The translations under genes and the position numbers were made by a program. Positions 5,240-5,714 of a stretch of DNA of 5,714 nucleotides are shown in pieces (position 1 is the stretch's first letter; each line of letters begins with the position of its first letter). The DNA is from DATEZO01 sp035255485 (lineage in GTDB: Bacteria; Pseudomonadota; Gammaproteobacteria; Burkholderiales; Burkholderiaceae_D). The stretch lies in the NCBI GenBank assembly GCA_035255485.1, contig DATEZO010000203.1, forward strand, positions 1-5,714. Direction: 5' to 3'. The notes beneath the pieces are model-generated. The model did no database searches, was not told the origin of the DNA, and saw nothing but the letters and a program-made list of their open reading frames with translations.

Positions 5240-5714
5240 TCACGCCATTGGCGACACACCAAACAGGTAACGATGCGCAAACAGCAGGATAAGGTAAGCC
5301 AGCAACCCGACGCCAATCACCAGCGCGTCCTTGCCGGCCGCATGGCGGGTAGTCGATACTGTCGCACCGCGCAGGTTGGCCGACCACATGGCACAAAGGG
5401 CAAACAAACCGAATCCGCCAAACAGCACTGTCGAAGCAAGGTCGCCATTGGCCAGCAAATGCACCGCAGCCCACAGCGTCACGCCCCATAACATCGGGTG
5501 AGGCGTCAGCCGCTTCAGGTTGGTCGGCATGTAGGCGGCAGCCAGAAGAATGCAGGATACCGGCATCAGGGCTAGCGCCACATGTCGGCCCCATGGCGGC
5601 GGCTGCCACACAGAGATGACAGGCGCGCCGGCTTTGCCCATGATCACCAGCACCAGGCCCAGCAAGGCGATCACTGAAAAAATACCCTTGTACGGACCGG
5701 CGCCCAGTTTTTGC
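5240..5714 (-). CDS. nnrU: NnrU-family integral membrane protein, N-terminus cut by window edge
   Basis: The minus-strand frame is open to the right edge, giving 157 residues ending at the TGA at 5240-5242; the family is about 190, so some 30-35 N-terminal residues are missing. The visible start, GAGPYKGIFSVIALLGLVL, matches the family's N-terminal region, and HPMLWGVTLWAAVHLLANGDLAS near 73-95 is the diagnostic block. About five membrane segments are visible, near 11-29, 43-62, 74-90, 94-112 and 127-148. NnrU was named from a denitrification (nitrite/nitric oxide reductase) locus and is related to the plant carotene isomerase Z-ISO, where histidines bind haem; the His residues in HPMLWG and AVHLL may be comparable. 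A GTG at 5674 in this frame is internal, not the start. It lies tandemly upstream of marR with a 168-base gap. Confidence 0.87.
   Translation of the reverse strand, partial: QKLGAGPYKGIFSVIALLGLVLVIMGKAGAPVISVWQPPPWGRHVALALMPVSCILLAAAYMPTNLKRLTPHPMLWGVTLWAAVHLLANGDLASTVLFGGFGLFALCAMWSANLRGATVSTTRHAAGKDALVIGVGLLAYLILLFAHRYLFGVSPMA

Noticed and set aside
5118..5609. Second minus-strand frame of about 163 codons overlapping the NnrU gene
   Set aside because: The neighbouring frame carries the NnrU motifs; this one yields Cys/Arg/Pro-rich sequence with no family resemblance.
5672..5674. GTG at 5674 as start of the NnrU-family gene
   Set aside because: The frame stays open to the window edge, and the residues before the GTG (GAGPYKGIFS) match the family, so the true start lies outside the window.

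Overview
The window is ordinary-looking chromosomal DNA from a GC-rich Gram-negative bacterium. The protein families and their wording (a PP_4765-type flavoprotein, an NnrU-family membrane protein, a short FUSC exporter, Tag next to YcaQ) suggest a betaproteobacterium, probably Burkholderiales. That placement is inferred from family resemblance, not from a search. It holds seven protein genes, two of them cut by the window edges. I see no rRNA or tRNA gene, CRISPR array, transposase or integrase.

Layout. (1) Positions 1-1580, minus strand: a two-gene DNA repair unit. tag (3-methyladenine DNA glycosylase I) is followed by a ycaQ/alkX-type glycosylase through a 4-base ATGA stop/start overlap; ycaQ runs off the left edge. 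(2) Positions 1581-1756: a divergent intergenic region with a 12-bp palindrome, a 10-bp direct repeat and a GC-rich hairpin just before the next start codon. (3) Positions 1757-3022, plus strand: a complete FAD-dependent flavoprotein of the PP_4765/HI0933-like group, of unknown substrate. (4) Positions 3023-3112: a convergent junction rich in inverted repeats. (5) Positions 3095-5071, minus strand: a three-gene unit in the order marR, cupin, FUSC exporter. There is a 16-base gap with a strong ribosome binding site between the first two genes and an ATGA overlap between the last two. A candidate promoter at 5103-5131 has an inverted repeat in its spacer, where a MarR-type repressor could sit. 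(6) Positions 5240-5714, minus strand: the C-terminal part of an NnrU-family membrane protein.

How the genes may work together. Tag removes small N3-alkyl adenine lesions, while YcaQ/AlkX-type enzymes remove bulky N7-alkyl adducts and unhook crosslinks, so the coupled pair would cover both ends of the alkylation-damage range. The MarR-cupin-FUSC unit reads as a self-regulated small-molecule response: a ligand-sensing repressor, a small metal-binding cupin and an inner-membrane exporter. Its inducer and substrate cannot be read from the sequence. It is the best candidate here for a poorly described system, and its cupin gene is clearly lower in GC (about 51% over 4201-4560 by hand count) than much of the surrounding DNA.
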